DNA of 64,000 nucleotides, from contig JAGYVD010000007.1 of the NCBI GenBank assembly GCA_021209875.1, forward strand, positions 2,232,001 to 2,296,000, written 5' to 3'. The notes beneath the pieces were generated by a model. It was not told the origin of the DNA. It was given only the letters and a program-made list of their open reading frames with translations, and made no database searches. This document shows positions 1 through 11,621 of the stretch, in pieces. This stretch comes from Rosellinia necatrix (Eukaryota; Ascomycota; Sordariomycetes; Xylariales; Xylariaceae). The first letter of the stretch is position 1. Every line of letters starts with the position of its first letter. A program made the translations under genes and the position numbers.

Positions 1-1799
1 TCTGTCTCGCCTCCAGGTCGGCTTCGGCTCGGACAGAGGTTTGTTGATAACACATATGATGTAGACGATGACCTGGTTCTTGGTTCCACCTGCGGAATTC
101 ACACCGGATTGACATTATCGGTTATATAAGGATCCAAGCGGATTCCATTTCGGTTGAGAGTATTGGGTGGGAATACTGTCGCTTTGAGGCAAACTAGAAC
201 CGGGGTAAATGGCCCGGGATCTCTATCGCAGGACCAATCGTGACACATAATTCTGCCGGCCGCGAGATGGTCTTTATTCCCCATCGGGTTCTCGTTGTCG
301 GGGTATTCTTCTGGTCGATATAACTTGATATCCTCTCCGAGTCCAACTTGGAGCAGCATGATCCCCAATCCAGAATTTAGGGACGAGGGGGTATTGCTAA
401 CAGAAATCGGTACATGAAGTCCTATGCCGTAGAGCACTTTCTCTACGATGTACAGCTAGGTCGGGAAGGCGGCGGCGACAATTGCGTTACAAAGCAGGGT
501 CCATGTATCAAATTTATGAGAGTGTAGGGCTTAGATGGGTTGTTGAGCCGCTCACGCATGAAGTGTATTTTGTCTTTCGACCAGTACCACAAAACTGCCG
601 TACAGCCTTACCGTGCAAGCAGGGTAGAAGCAATTTGAGCGGGACACAATTTCGCTTTTCTAACTCCACCGTAGCGGGAAATTGGATGCCTTTAAAATGA
701 ACGGCCTCGTTAGTTATTCGGTGGCCATGTCATGACCTCTGCAGACGAGACCGCTACTAGTAGCGCTCAGGACTAGTTAGCCGTATGCTCGGCGGCGATT
801 AAGGGCACAAATTTCATCTGGCAAGATATCCAAAGAACTCGACCACTTGACTCTTGAAGATCCAGCTTTGTCGCTGTGTCGCGCTGGCAACTTTATTCAT
901 CTTTATGGAGGGTGTTGAGGATGGATAGGTAGGTAGGTAGGTAAGTAGGTAAGTAGGTAATTGCCCCCAAAGCAGAACTCGAATGCAAACCTCCTTCTAC
1001 ATATCACCCACGGAGTCCAGATGGCGATGAAGGAAAGGAGAAGTCCAAGTGGACATCGTCCGGTGTCCCCCCTGGCCTCTGTGCACCAGCCAGGGTGAGG
1101 TTGGCCATGAAGCTTCCGTCACAGCGATCAGCCTAGGCTGAGCAGCAGTAAAAAATGGTGAAAGGGAGGTCTGGGAATCTGCTCGCTCTATGGGGGCGCA
1201 CTCGTGTGTACCACTGACCAGTCGTCTGGCGTTGGTTTTTGTTGTTTATTGGGGGACAGCCTAGAAAATAATAATTGTTGGGGTCGGCTTTAATGCACCG
1301 GAACACTGTAGACACAGGAGGGTTTCGCTTGCCCCGATGAGTGTTTCTAGAACGACTAGAAGCCTCAGAATCCTCTTTTCAGCAGCTGGACCCTGGCAAA
1401 ACCGCTCTGCCTCTGACAGGGCCCTGGCTACCGTCCGAACTAATTTTCGCATTTTGAAGCCCTGTCTATCAACCCGCAGTGGTTGGTCGGAGACCTAGTT
1501 ACTAGGATGACTCAAGGGATGGAAATGCAGCGTTGTGTCTGAGATGACTGGGAACTTCGCCACGTAAATATATATATATTATACGCTACCTCCCTATGAA
1601 ACCGTGGCGCTGCCCTAATTTCCTCCAATTCGTTCCTATTATTGTGGTCCTCCAACCTTCCTTCGTTCTTTGTGAGCCCTGATGATATCCCCAATATCCT
1701 CAAAACGTCGACCAAGAACCGGGGCAGCTAGGGAGTGAGTTACGAACAACACTTGCCGTTGGGCCTGGCCTTATCGACTCTCAGTCAGCAACGTAAACA
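1..1799. other. intergenic, no supported gene
   Basis: I see no convincing gene. Short open frames exist on both strands (the longest is 112 codons on the minus strand near 99-437) but show no recognisable domain, signal peptide or splice structure. A TAGG/TAAG tetranucleotide tract lies at 925-960. The 5' end may hold the remnant of a gene that begins outside the window. Confidence 0.5.
925..960. repeat. (TAGG)n/(TAAG)n microsatellite
   Basis: This is a direct run of TAGG units grading into TAAG-TAGG alternation. The same motif recurs in many spacers of this window. Confidence 0.9.
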
Positions 1800-3233
1800 A
1801 TGAATCCAAAGGATGATATATATCGCGCTGCCGAAGCCTGTAGCAAGCTCTTCGGTGATTGTATCGCTAGTTCTGCATTGGGGGACCATGTCGTCCGTAT
1901 CCGCACCGCGGCAGGGAACTACAACGTATGGTGCTATGGAGCCAATGCTGAAAGAAAGGACCACGAATCACTTGACTATAAGCTAAGAAACCACGAGGAC
2001 ATTCGTGAACTGGTGTGTAGGCTATTGGCTGGGTTGGGAACTTTATTGAAACAAATGATGCGACGAGGTGCGGGTAAGTTTGGGCAATCAATATATACGA
2101 GAGCTCCACGCGGCAGGTGAGTACTATACACTACGATCGCCGCTGATTTCTTTTCGTTAGCTAGACTCTCCGTCGAGCACAGCTAGTCCTGCATCCTGGG
2201 ATTCTAGCCTTGACAAGTGGAGCCACCCAGGCTCTCCTGAGGATCAGGATGTACCGGACATGGATCCTGAGATAGGGGAATGCATGTTTTATATCAAAAG
2301 TAGTATTATTGAACAATTAGGGAGGCTATCTATTACCATCCGCAAAGCAGCACACAAATATCGATTCGAGGAAGTCGACGCGGAATTTGGCGAGTGTGCC
2401 TTCGCAGAGTTTCGCAATGATCTTGTTAGCAATATTCTCAGGGCTTTTCCGGACCTTGAAGCCCAAGAACTATCATCTGAACAAAAGATGAGGGAAGCTT
2501 CGGACAATAAACGATTAACATCTGTTCAACAGCGGCTTGTCCAGCACAATATTCTAAGAAGGGGGGAACTCCCAGCTGGTGAAGGCACTGAATTGGCTAG
2601 GGATCCGCCTCGATTCGACAACACTGGCGATCCGACCGCCTCTTCTATGACCGCGAGGGGAAACCTTAACCAAGTGCAGGACCCAACTTCCTCTGACGCC
2701 GAAACGGAACAAGGTTGGAAGTAGGTGACATCTAAAGTGGCACAACCTATAATAGCGCTCAAACTAAACCGTGACGTAGTGCACATATTATTCGGGATCT
2801 CATGCCATACTCATGCTTTATCGGCGAGTGCGAAACGCCGGGCGAGATGTACCTGACGGCCGAAAAGTCGCTTGCTCATGTAATTGAGAATCATTCATTT
2901 GAGTGTTGAACATGCAGCTTTTGTGTCCCACGACATGATTTCCGGAGTGCCGAGGCCTGGGAAGAGCATGCCGGGGAATTCCATTCCGATCGCATGTTGC
3001 CATTTTAGCTTTCAGTATTTGCAGAAATGAATAAACGATTCATGATCGGGCCGCTAGCTTGTCCACTATGCGATTTTTCGACAAACGCCGTGGCCCCCAA
3101 AATCAATACTCATATTCTACAACATCTGTGCGAATTCTCTCTTAGAGCTCTGCCCGAAGATCCCAACTCCATCAACGATGAGGGAAGCAAGGCATCCCAA
3201 GTGTCCGGTTTGCTCTCCCATGCAAATACATAA
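1800..3233 (+). pseudogene. decayed C2H2-type zinc-finger protein (fungal acuF-like family)
   Basis: The first exon (1800-2073) opens with ACSKLFGDCIASS and continues with SLDYKLRNHEDIRELV, the typical N-terminus of a large fungal family of C2H2 proteins often annotated oxidoreductase acuF-like. A 91 bp intron (2074-2164, GTAAGT...TAG) joins in phase to exon 2, which has the usual acidic Ser/Pro linker, IEQLGRLSITIRK and SVQQRLVQHNILRR. That frame stops at 2722-2724. Downstream, about 2785-3233, the conserved zinc-finger part follows: RDLMPYSCFIGEC, FEC, TCSFC, EAWEEHAGEFH, CPLCDF and ILQHLCEFSLRALP. In that frame there are in-frame stops at 2907-2909 (where the family usually has Trp after Cys) and at 3006-3008. 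Three interruptions in a conserved order mean it is very probably a pseudogene. An undetected intron could explain one of them, not all. The biochemical role of the family is unknown to me. Confidence 0.6.
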
Positions 3234-5323
3234 AATACCGATGGAAGCATTCTCTGGAGGATCCTATCGCAAAGCAGATCAGGTGGTCCGCCGACCTGAA
3301 GAGGTTGTGGGCACTTTATCTCAATTCACCCCTCAAGCTATTGACGGACCATGTAACAAGTGGTCTAGCTATTTACGCTACTACCCTACGATGGCTGCAT
3401 TATGAGAGTTCCATATCCTTGGAGTCAGCTGCACATTTGAAGTTGTTAGTCTGGCCGCAGAGAGCCAGGAGAATGCGGGTATCACGGGTGGATGATATAG
3501 AATATTGTTGACTAAACTGCTATCAGCTTTCTCTATTCTCTGAATCGGTTTAGAGACTTTGACCTATGTTATGATAGCCTAGCAATCTAGATTACTTGAT
3601 CTACCTTGATTTTTATTTACCCCTTTTGTTCATGGCCATTATTTTGAGTCTTACATGTCCTCACTACTACCAAATATGTCGTTTAACAGTCGAGAGGGAA
3701 TCAAATATGAAGTAGGATCGCATCTGTTCTAGCGATGCTTTATTCTCCATTTAAACTCTGACAACTAGCTGGAACAGCAACTCCGTGTAGTCGTTGTAGG
3801 CGGTTCTGGTGCCGATAAGATGCCGATCGCAGCGGGTTTCTGCCCTTCTCAGACAAGCTTGTCAGGGAGGAATTCCCCTATGCGCTTAGATAGTAGACCT
3901 AGGATGGCTACCTCGACCATCCCTCTTGAAAATATATACGAGAGATTTTATAATCGTTCCTAGATAGAACCTTCTTTTCACGTTAGATAATGCGCGTAAA
4001 TTTATATTAGCAAATAAATCAGATCAATCATATCAAGACCCCATCAGCCACCTGGTCAACTCCCTTTGAACAACACCTACCGCATGGCTGACGCAATTGG
4101 CCTATCTAGTTGGTCTGATTAACCACACGCTCGCGGTAGACCCGGATAGGTGGTTCACTGTTAACCAATGCATAGCCTACCCGTCGAGGGAGACAGCTCT
4201 TCCGGCGCCCTTTCCACCCCAAGGAGACAAGACAGTCGCGCAGACAGCCACGCGCCGCCATGTCATGGCATGGCAATGAGGTCAACTCCGGCAGAGACCG
4301 GGTCTTCCGCGGCTTCGATCGACCCCGTAAGGAGAAAGACACCAACCAAAACACTCGAATCTGTCATCGTGGCAGAGCCTGGGGAGGTACAGGATCTAGA
4401 ATAGCTTGCGCGTCAATCATGGCGGATGCAGATGCTGTGACGCAGTCTGCGCAGGAGAAGAGCTGTCTGGTGGAGAAGGGAAGAAAAGAGAGGAGGTCGA
4501 AGGAAAAGAAAGGGGTGGTAGGGCGCTAAACCTGTCTTGCATTGGTCTGATGGCGGCCCGCGCGTGCTTCTGCATGTCCAATTTTATCGCAATGATATGA
4601 TCGTTAATGGCATAAAAAATAATAACTAGTTCTATATTGTTATGTTGATATTTCATGCCTGATGTAAGACATAGTTGTGGCAGTGGATCTTACATGCGAG
4701 GCTAGATACAGCTCATGAAAGGGAAGGTTCCCTCCTTGGAGTGTTTTCTTCTGGAGTATGTACTTCCTTCGTATTGGCGGGTGCGGTCGCATAGGAAAGG
4801 GAAGGTAGTTCGGCCACAATTCCCCCGAGCGCGACAACGGGCGGAAAACGGGCGGAAAACGGGGAGTATAAGAAGCCAGGCGCAAAGCTGCAAGTAATTT
4901 TCCTGACCTAATACCTATAGAGTTAGCCAGGTAGCCGGCGCACTCGCCTCTATCCATCGCCACTCCGGGGGTATGGAGAGGGTATGGAGAGAGTATGGGG
5001 AGTACGTTCGTTATTGATATTTTATTAAGGACAGGGGGATCCTTGCAGGCCCCGAGGTTCCCACTTGACTGGTGGGATTTCCCTACCGCTTCCGTTTCCT
5101 CCGGCTCCGAATTGGGTATCGTGGTCCGGCAGGAGACCGCGTACGACATCATGTCAATGGCACGGAGGCGCGAGACGTGGCTCCGTCGGGGACGTCTGAT
5201 GGCCATATATGTGCCCGTCCATGCGCCAACCCCATCGCACAAGACCAGTCATGCGACATCTGGATAGACGACCATCTTGCCGCACTCCTTCCGGTCGAAT
5301 TGACACCAGCGTAGCCAGCCACC
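3234..5323. other. intergenic, upstream region of the acetylesterase gene
   Basis: No gene is supported. The longest open frame here (200 codons, minus, 4640-5242) overlaps several frames of similar length on the other strand and has no domain or splice pattern, so I take it as chance. Purine-rich GGAGAAGAGG-type sequence occurs around 4450-4520. The last few hundred bases presumably include the promoter of the gene at 5324, but no clear TATA element was found. Confidence 0.45.
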
Positions 5324-6264
5324 ATGAGGTTCTCATCCGTACCCGTCGCGTTCGCATTCGGCGCGCTGAGCGCTGTCGCAACCCCGACGCGGCCCGACCT
5401 GGCCCCCCGGGCCACGCCGACCGTCTATCTGTGCGGTGACAGCACGATGGCGAACAAGGGCGCCAACGACGGCGCCACCGACGGCTGGGGCCAGTACTTC
5501 GGCACGTACTCGACCGTGAGCGTGGTCAACAAGGCCATCGGCGGCCGCTCGGCCCGCTCCTACTGGAACGAGGGGCGATTCGCCGAGGTCGCCAACCTCG
5601 CTAAATCCGGCGACATCGTGGTCATCGAATTCGGGCATAACGATGGGGGTTCGCCTACGTCGAACGATAACGGCCGTTCCGACTGCCCGGGCGCCGGCAC
5701 GGAGACGTGCATCTCGGACGCCACGGGCGAAACCGTCTACACGTTCGTGTTCTACGTCATCCAGGCGGCCAGGCTCATGACCGCCAAGGGAGCCAGCGTC
5801 GTTCTCAGCTCCCAAACACCCAACAACCTCTGGGAGACGGGAACCTTTCTCCCCGCCCCGCCACGGTTCGTCGGCTACCAGTCGACTGCGCAGAAAGCCT
5901 TGGGCGGCAGCGTTTACTTCGTTGACCACTTCCAAGCCGTAGCAGCCAGTAAGTAGCTCCATATCGCAAGGGTTGCTCTAGACGGTCCATATCACCCATG
6001 TGACTCGGTAGCGCAAACCTGTGATCTACCCCTTGGCACGCCTCCTCCCTCTTACATGGTATATATCTAATATGTAATGCCATAGTGTACAACAAGCTCG
6101 GAAACTCTGCAACGAACGCGCTTTACCCCAACGACCACACACACACTAGTCCTCAAGGTGCCAGTTTGAGCGCTCAGGCCTTCACTCAGGCAATTTACCA
6201 GAAGCTGAATGGCACGACGTCTCTCTCCAGCTACATTGTCAGCAACCCGCCGATTGTTTACTAA
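5324..6264 (+). CDS. rhamnogalacturonan acetylesterase (CE12, SGNH hydrolase)
   Basis: This secreted enzyme removes acetyl groups from the rhamnogalacturonan-I backbone of pectin, so it acts on plant cell walls outside the cell. The CDS is join(5324..5948, 6086..6264), 267 residues; the 137 bp intron starts GTAAGT and ends CATAG. Residues 1-19 form a signal peptide (basic start, then FAFGALSAVATP). SGNH blocks are visible: GDSTMA with the nucleophile Ser near residue 38, IGGRSARSYW supplying the Gly, EFGHNDGG with the oxyanion Asn, and, after the intron, NDHTHTSPQGA with the DxxH catalytic pair. The protein ends shortly after SSYIVSNPPIVY, the usual length for CE12 enzymes. All catalytic residues are present, so it should be active. 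Other SGNH esterases are possible but the GDSTMA/GHNDGG/DHTH combination is typical of CE12. Confidence 0.92.
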
Positions 6265-7133
6265 ATTTGGTGACGGATTCGGCGTGTGCGGGAGAAGTAG
6301 GACCAAGAGATGGAAACAGCGCAGTATCGGCCCCAAGCACGGAATTGATGCTGTGGCGCGGCCTACAATCGCGCCGGTATCCTCTACTGCTGTACAGGTG
6401 CTTAGTCTGATCTAGAGCATCAACCGAGAGCTTACTCTAATTTATGACTACACCTGGATCTGAAGCCTTGTCGCACGGCGTAAAATAAAACCAATAGTAC
6501 AATTGAAATTCATCCGAGATCACAAGTGGATGAATATCTTCACCCTCGATTTCACACACAGTACATTGTCGGTATTGATTTCAGAATAGCATAAGATTAC
6601 ATGGCTGTTGCCCGGGTCATCAATCAATGTGGGTGGCCGACCGCTTGGGGCCGTTTTTTCGTCAAATTCCCTGCCCTGGCGAGTTTTGATGGCGAACGAA
6701 ATACGCGAGGATATGTGGAGATTTTACGTTTAGCCCGTCCCTAGAACCTGGAACTATGTCACACAAAGCGACCCTATCATAGCAGAATGGGAGTAACCAT
6801 CGTTAAACGCAGCTAGGAAGGCTTGATAGTAATGTGCACATAAATGATCTGCCACCAAAGGGGGGAATTGTAGTTGGTATTCCTTTTGTCTAAATATCGT
6901 GTAGTTATGTATATCCTATATATGCGCAAAAAAAAAAAAAAGACCATGATCCTAACCCCTCTCTATATTACAACGCCTCGCTGCCACCAGCGTCGCGACC
7001 CGCACGATAGGGCAAGTAAGATCCGCATCCCGCGCGGATTTTTTTTTTTTTTTTTGCAGTCTCGGAGGAGACCCGGCTCCCTTTATACCCGCGAAAAGCT
7101 CGCGCGCCCAGCGATCGCTGGAGCGATCGACTA
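6265..7133. other. intergenic between two convergent secreted-protein genes
   Basis: This is a shared 3' region. It contains an A13 run near 6930-6942 and a T17 run at about 7039-7055. The local ORFs at 6874-7389 are shadows of the minus-strand gene. Confidence 0.6.
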
Positions 7134-7523
7134 TCAATCGAAAGACCAGCTGACGGTGGTGCGCCCGACGGACAGGTCGGCCAGCAGCTGGAAGACCGGG
7201 GGGGAGACGTCGATGGCGCCGGCGGCGCACGCGGGGCACTTGTCGACGACGCGCGCCGACGCGCGCCGCCCGCCGCGCGCGATGGTGACGGACTTGCCGC
7301 AGCTGCCCTCGAACTGCGCCGGCGACACGGCGACGACGGCCTCGCCGCCCGCGCTCGTCTCCCCGCACGCGCCGAGCCCCGGCTGGTAGTACGTGATGTC
7401 GCCCGTGAAGGTCGCCGTGGCCGCCGGGGACCGCCCTGCGACGTCGTGGCGGCCGAGGGGGCTGGCGAGGACGCCGCCTGCGGCATGGAGGGCGATTATC
7501 ATGATTGGTGTGGGCGAAGGCAT
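7134..7523 (-). CDS. small secreted double-psi beta-barrel (expansin/barwin-like) protein
   Basis: This single exon encodes 129 residues. Residues 1-20 form a signal peptide (MPSPTPIMIIALHAAGGVLA), followed by a short prosegment. The mature part has the order of an RlpA-like double-psi beta-barrel: GDITYYQPGLGACGET, then VVAVSPAQF, CGKSVTI, ARVVDKCPACAAGAIDVSP, VFQLLADLSVGRTTVSWSF. Four Cys are positioned to form two disulfides, and the VVDKCPxC...DVS block is the family signature. Such proteins in ascomycetes are small extracellular proteins of uncertain role, related to the DPBB domain of expansins and to cerato-platanin/barwin folds. No carbohydrate-binding domain is attached and full expansin catalytic-like residues are not evident. 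The coding strand is very GC-rich compared with its flanks. It lies convergent with the acetylesterase gene. Confidence 0.8.
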   Translation of the reverse strand: MPSPTPIMIIALHAAGGVLASPLGRHDVAGRSPAATATFTGDITYYQPGLGACGETSAGGEAVVAVSPAQFEGSCGKSVTIARGGRRASARVVDKCPACAAGAIDVSPPVFQLLADLSVGRTTVSWSFD

Positions 7524-8598
7524 TGTCTTGAGGTGGCGGTTTTTTGGAAGACTTGTGTATTGGAATTGTAACGTGGACGTTTACGGAGCCTGCCGTTGTC
7601 TTTGAGATGGTTGTAGGTAGTTGAGAGATTTGAAAATGAATGTGAGTTGGATGAAGGATAGTGTGACTGAGGAATTGTCGGGTAGCAACTATGTGCTTGG
7701 CAACGAATGTGAACTTATTGGTTTCCGAGATTCATATGAGAGGTCTTGCGTCCTATGCTGCCAATTTATACCTATGATCCCGAATATATGAGGTTAGATA
7801 TGACCGATGTCTGTGGGTGGGCGGGTGTGGCGTCAGTCAACGTGCGACAACGAGTGAGCTTAAACTGAGTCGCCTCGAGCCCGTGATGAATAAGTCCATC
7901 TTGTAGCATGTATTTGCAGCATATATTTCTATCATGTACAAGCGTCCAAGGGGCCCAGAATGAGTCTAGAACCTGAGATCTCGAATCTAATCGCCTTCGA
8001 TCTGCGGTGCCTGGCCTATCACGATCAATCCAGCGGTCTTGGTATCTAACGCTGGGCTTGAATCGGCGATTTCGGCAGCACGAGTCAGATAAAATGGGGA
8101 AATTTGCCTCACCAACTTGATTGACGGGACCCGGTGTGAATGCAGGCAACCTCAAAAGTTCCGGCCCTTCTAGAAACATTTGATGCAGGTACCGAATCAT
8201 GTTTGCCGGGCCATGCCTTGCCACTTGCCGCTAAACTGTATCTATTATTGCCTCTCTGTGGTCAACGGCTGCAACGTCATCAGCTATCTCGCCTTTCTTG
8301 AACAAGTTGTCCTATAGACATGTGTTAGCTTAAATGATGGTACATAGCAGTCTCGTCATCTAGGATAGGATACACCAAACTAAACTACATCAAATCCAAT
8401 GAGAATCATTAACGTAGCCTGGACGCAGGCAGCGAATCTAGCATACGTAGGAAACCGGCGGCTGTCGCTGGCATTGTGTGCGTGGTGGAAATGGATAGAT
8501 CAATGGCGCCTCTTTAGCCCAATAGATATCTTCTAACATGATTAAAAGCATATATGTTATGTATATTTCATCGATACCCCTATTCCATATTATCCACT
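7524..8598. other. intergenic, no gene seen
   Basis: This is the upstream region of the double-psi beta-barrel gene and the 3' flank of the CSC1 gene. The 150-codon minus frame at 7772-8224 has no recognisable features. Confidence 0.5.
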
Positions 8599-11500
8599 TC
8601 ATTTCGTAGATGTTCCTTGCCACAAGGGCACCGTATCACTTAGAAAACTCCCATTCGATGTATCTCCTGGCTGATTGGCAATGCTTGGACGTTCGATTGA
8701 TGTCTCCAAAGACTGGCGTGTCAGTGGTCGAGGCTGAAATGCCGCTGGAGGGTGATAGCCGGTTGGATACGTCAACCCTTCATCCTCTGAACCTTTTGAA
8801 ATATCTGCGTTGTATGACAACGAGGAGCTCGGATTGGTGCAATCGTATTGCCGAGATATGGGCGAGTTCGCTCCCGGAGTGTGAGGCTGGTGGCAGTCAA
8901 GCACATCATCACCCCCAAGTTCGCGGAATTCTTCGCGGTTGCGGAAGTGCTCGAAGTCGATCTGTGATTCATTCACGACCTCAAAAGTAACACCACCTGT
9001 CGTTTTAGCCCGGTTATTAGACTGATGTGTGGATATTCTTTCCATTCGGTAAGTATCGCTATAATCATTCATCTCGTAAACTTCCGGATCTGATTGATCA
9101 CGAATGATCTCCTTGAGAAGATGGTTCGCCTTTTCATGAACCAGAGGCACTATAAGCTTTCTGTATAATGCCGGATGGCCGAAGCGAACCCCGACTCGGT
9201 CATGCTTTTGCCTTGTTGGTGGCTTCCCGTTTTCTGCGCCACTTGGCCTCTTGGAGTAGAAATAGAAATTGTCGTCAAAAGTATGTCGGCAGTACCATCT
9301 AAAGCCCGCGATGATAGCGAGGAGTGGTATCATCAAAATAACCTGGGCGATCGATTGACGTCGATCAATGATAAAGATTGTTGTTACTACATTGGCGAGT
9401 AAAGTTGCAAAGAGCAACCTATTGACGAGTATGCGCCAAAAAGCGCCGCCGCTCTCGTGTTTGGTGACAAATACATATCTATAACACATAATATTAGCTA
9501 TGAAGCAACACCGGGGCCCGGGCTTGAACCTACAGTAGTAGGTAACTTTTTGTGAACGTGTCAAGAGTAAAATAAAATGCGGTAACAGGAAGCACTAGGG
9601 GCTGGAAAGGTGCGAAGACTAGAGCGATCGTGGTATAGAAGAGGAAGTTATTGTAATAAGCAGCATAATCGAAAGGTGGTGGGACAGAAAGCTCTATGCG
9701 TTCGCGTGGCGTTGGGCTGAGCAACCTGCGAGTGAGGTATGCTTTTGCTAGTTTAATAAGTTGCGATAGATCAAGCGCAGCTCCGAAATTTCGTTGCAGG
9801 AGATAGTTAAGCCAAAATGGCGAGACGTCGCAGAAAGCGGTGAGCAAATTGGCCAATGGATGAGAGCTGACGATAGCTGACCAAATATCTCCATCTCTTT
9901 GTGCTTCCATCACTGCTGCGACATATTTCCAGGCTGTAGAGAATAGAGAAAAGACGATGAGGTTATTGAAGACGAAAAAAGTATAGAGATTTTGCGTGAC
10001 GTGTCTTTCGCGAGCGGTTCTTGAATAGTCGCCCGCATATACTGAAAGTCGACGAAATATGACGGGAAGAAGCAGGTAGAACAGTGTCGTGACCAGAGGC
10101 GCGAGAATGCCTTGGATAGCGGCCCAGGTTTTCGGGTTCCTTATTAGTTCATCTTGGAAACTTTGCCAAACAGACCCGAGATTGCTCAAATTGGCGAGGA
10201 AGACAGCGATGAGTGCATTCGGCACGGTCCACACTATGGTGAGAATGACGACCCAGAGGTTGTTCGTGAAGGTACCCCACCGACGGCGGTGGCGGTCTAG
10301 GGGGAGATTCTCCCATATCAAGTCACTTGGTTTCGGTGCAAGCTGAACTGTGCTACCTTGAGGATGCTTCTTCTTGGCAGCAAACGCGACGTTATGAGCT
10401 TCCTCGATGTTTGAATAACTGGCGAATCCATACGATAGTGTCTTTTGCTGATCTACCGATTTTCGCTTCATGTGAATGTCTGCTTTAAGGCGTTCAATGC
10501 GAGATACAAGGTAGTCGATAGCGTCCACTTTCGTAACCGTACTATAAGATGGGTCTCCTTTTTGAGTCTTGGATCGTGGTCGCTTGGCAGGCAATTTATT
10601 GGGACTCTTTAGATACTTGGCCAGAATCGATTCAAGTTCCTTCACAGCTGCGTCATGCTCCTCGATCAATTTTGGAAGGCCTTTGACATTTCGGGCAACA
10701 ATGCCAGAATGAATTTCCGAGCTATCAATCTCATCCACAATTTGTGACACGCCATCATCGGTTTGAAAGCTCATTGGAATATCAGTAATCTGGAACGAGG
10801 TCAGTGCTGTTTGGCACACCCGACACGTACGCGGATCCCCCACGTTATATACCCGCGGAAGTCGTACAGCATTTCGGCATTTCGATAGTGATAGGATGCA
10901 AAACAATGATGGGTTAAGCTTACCATCAGCGTTCTTGAGTGCAAGCTCTCTTGATACTCGGGACTGTCAAAGTACTGGCGCCGTAGTTGAGAAACAGCGC
11001 GATAGTTCCACCAGATAAAAAGGCACATCAGAATGTCAAATATATACGAGACAATGACATGCGCCCAACATGCAGCACCCCACATGCCGAGAGGGGTGAG
11101 TCGAATGAAGAGGTTGGTGTTATCCAACGCCTGGTTGCGCGTGTTTTCGATGATATTGAGAGGAATGTAGACGCCGAGGCCAATGACAGAGAGAACAATC
11201 ATCAGATTGCGACACATCCTAGTGAATCGCAAGAATAGAGTAGCGTCGACACCGATTTTCTCAGCAAGGACTTGCTCGCGAGTCTTTACGACGGGGGCTA
11301 CCCAACTGAAAACCCCATTGTCCACTGCTGGTGGTGCATGCTTCTCGTCGGTATGCCTTAGACGAGGTGCATACACGGTACCGTTGTACGGTCGAAGTAT
11401 ACAAAAGATCAAAGCAAAGAGGAATGCCGCGCCGAAAGAATACCCAAGGGAGGACCAAAAGGCCTTTTCGCTTAACTATGCCATAGTTAGATTTGGCTAT

Positions 11501-11621
11501 AGGGCATTATTTCCGCAAGGTAGTATACTTCGGTGTTAAATGGGTTTTGTATCAATTTGAGGAACTGATCAGTTCCGTCATCACGAGACAGTATGCCCAT
11601 GCTCGACGATTGATGAAGCAT
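8599..11621 (-). CDS. CSC1/OSCA/TMEM63-type calcium-permeable osmosensitive channel (DUF221 family)
   Basis: This is a multi-pass membrane protein of the CSC1/OSCA family, mechanically or osmotically gated cation channels of the plasma membrane. The CDS is complement(join(8599..9478, 9534..10789, 10924..11475, 11529..11621)), 926 residues; introns of 53, 134 and 55 bp carry GTATAC, GTAAGC and GTAGGT donors, and all joins stay in frame. The N-terminal RSN1_TM region includes WSSLGYSFGAAFLFALIF followed by LRPYNGTVYAPR. The cytosolic PHM7-like domain starts at TLMITDIPMS and carries an SRIERLKADIHMKRK helix. The 7TM core runs from ILTIVWTVPNALIAVFLA through LVTTLFYLLLPVIFR to YVFVTKHESGGAFWR. 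The C-terminal 150 or so residues are hydrophilic and probably cytosolic. The start was chosen because the short first exon gives a conserved-length N-terminus and ATG 11621 is the first in frame; a second in-frame ATG is 7 codons later. Confidence 0.9.

Noticed and set aside
4640..5242. 200-codon open frame on the minus strand
   Set aside because: No domain, signal or splice structure, with equally long overlapping frames on the other strand; it lies in the promoter side of the acetylesterase gene.
5333..5962. 209-codon minus frame
   Set aside because: It is the exact antisense of the acetylesterase exon, a shadow caused by its high GC content.
6874..7486. Arg/Ala/Pro-rich frames on both strands
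   Set aside because: Off-frame readings of the GC-rich double-psi beta-barrel gene.
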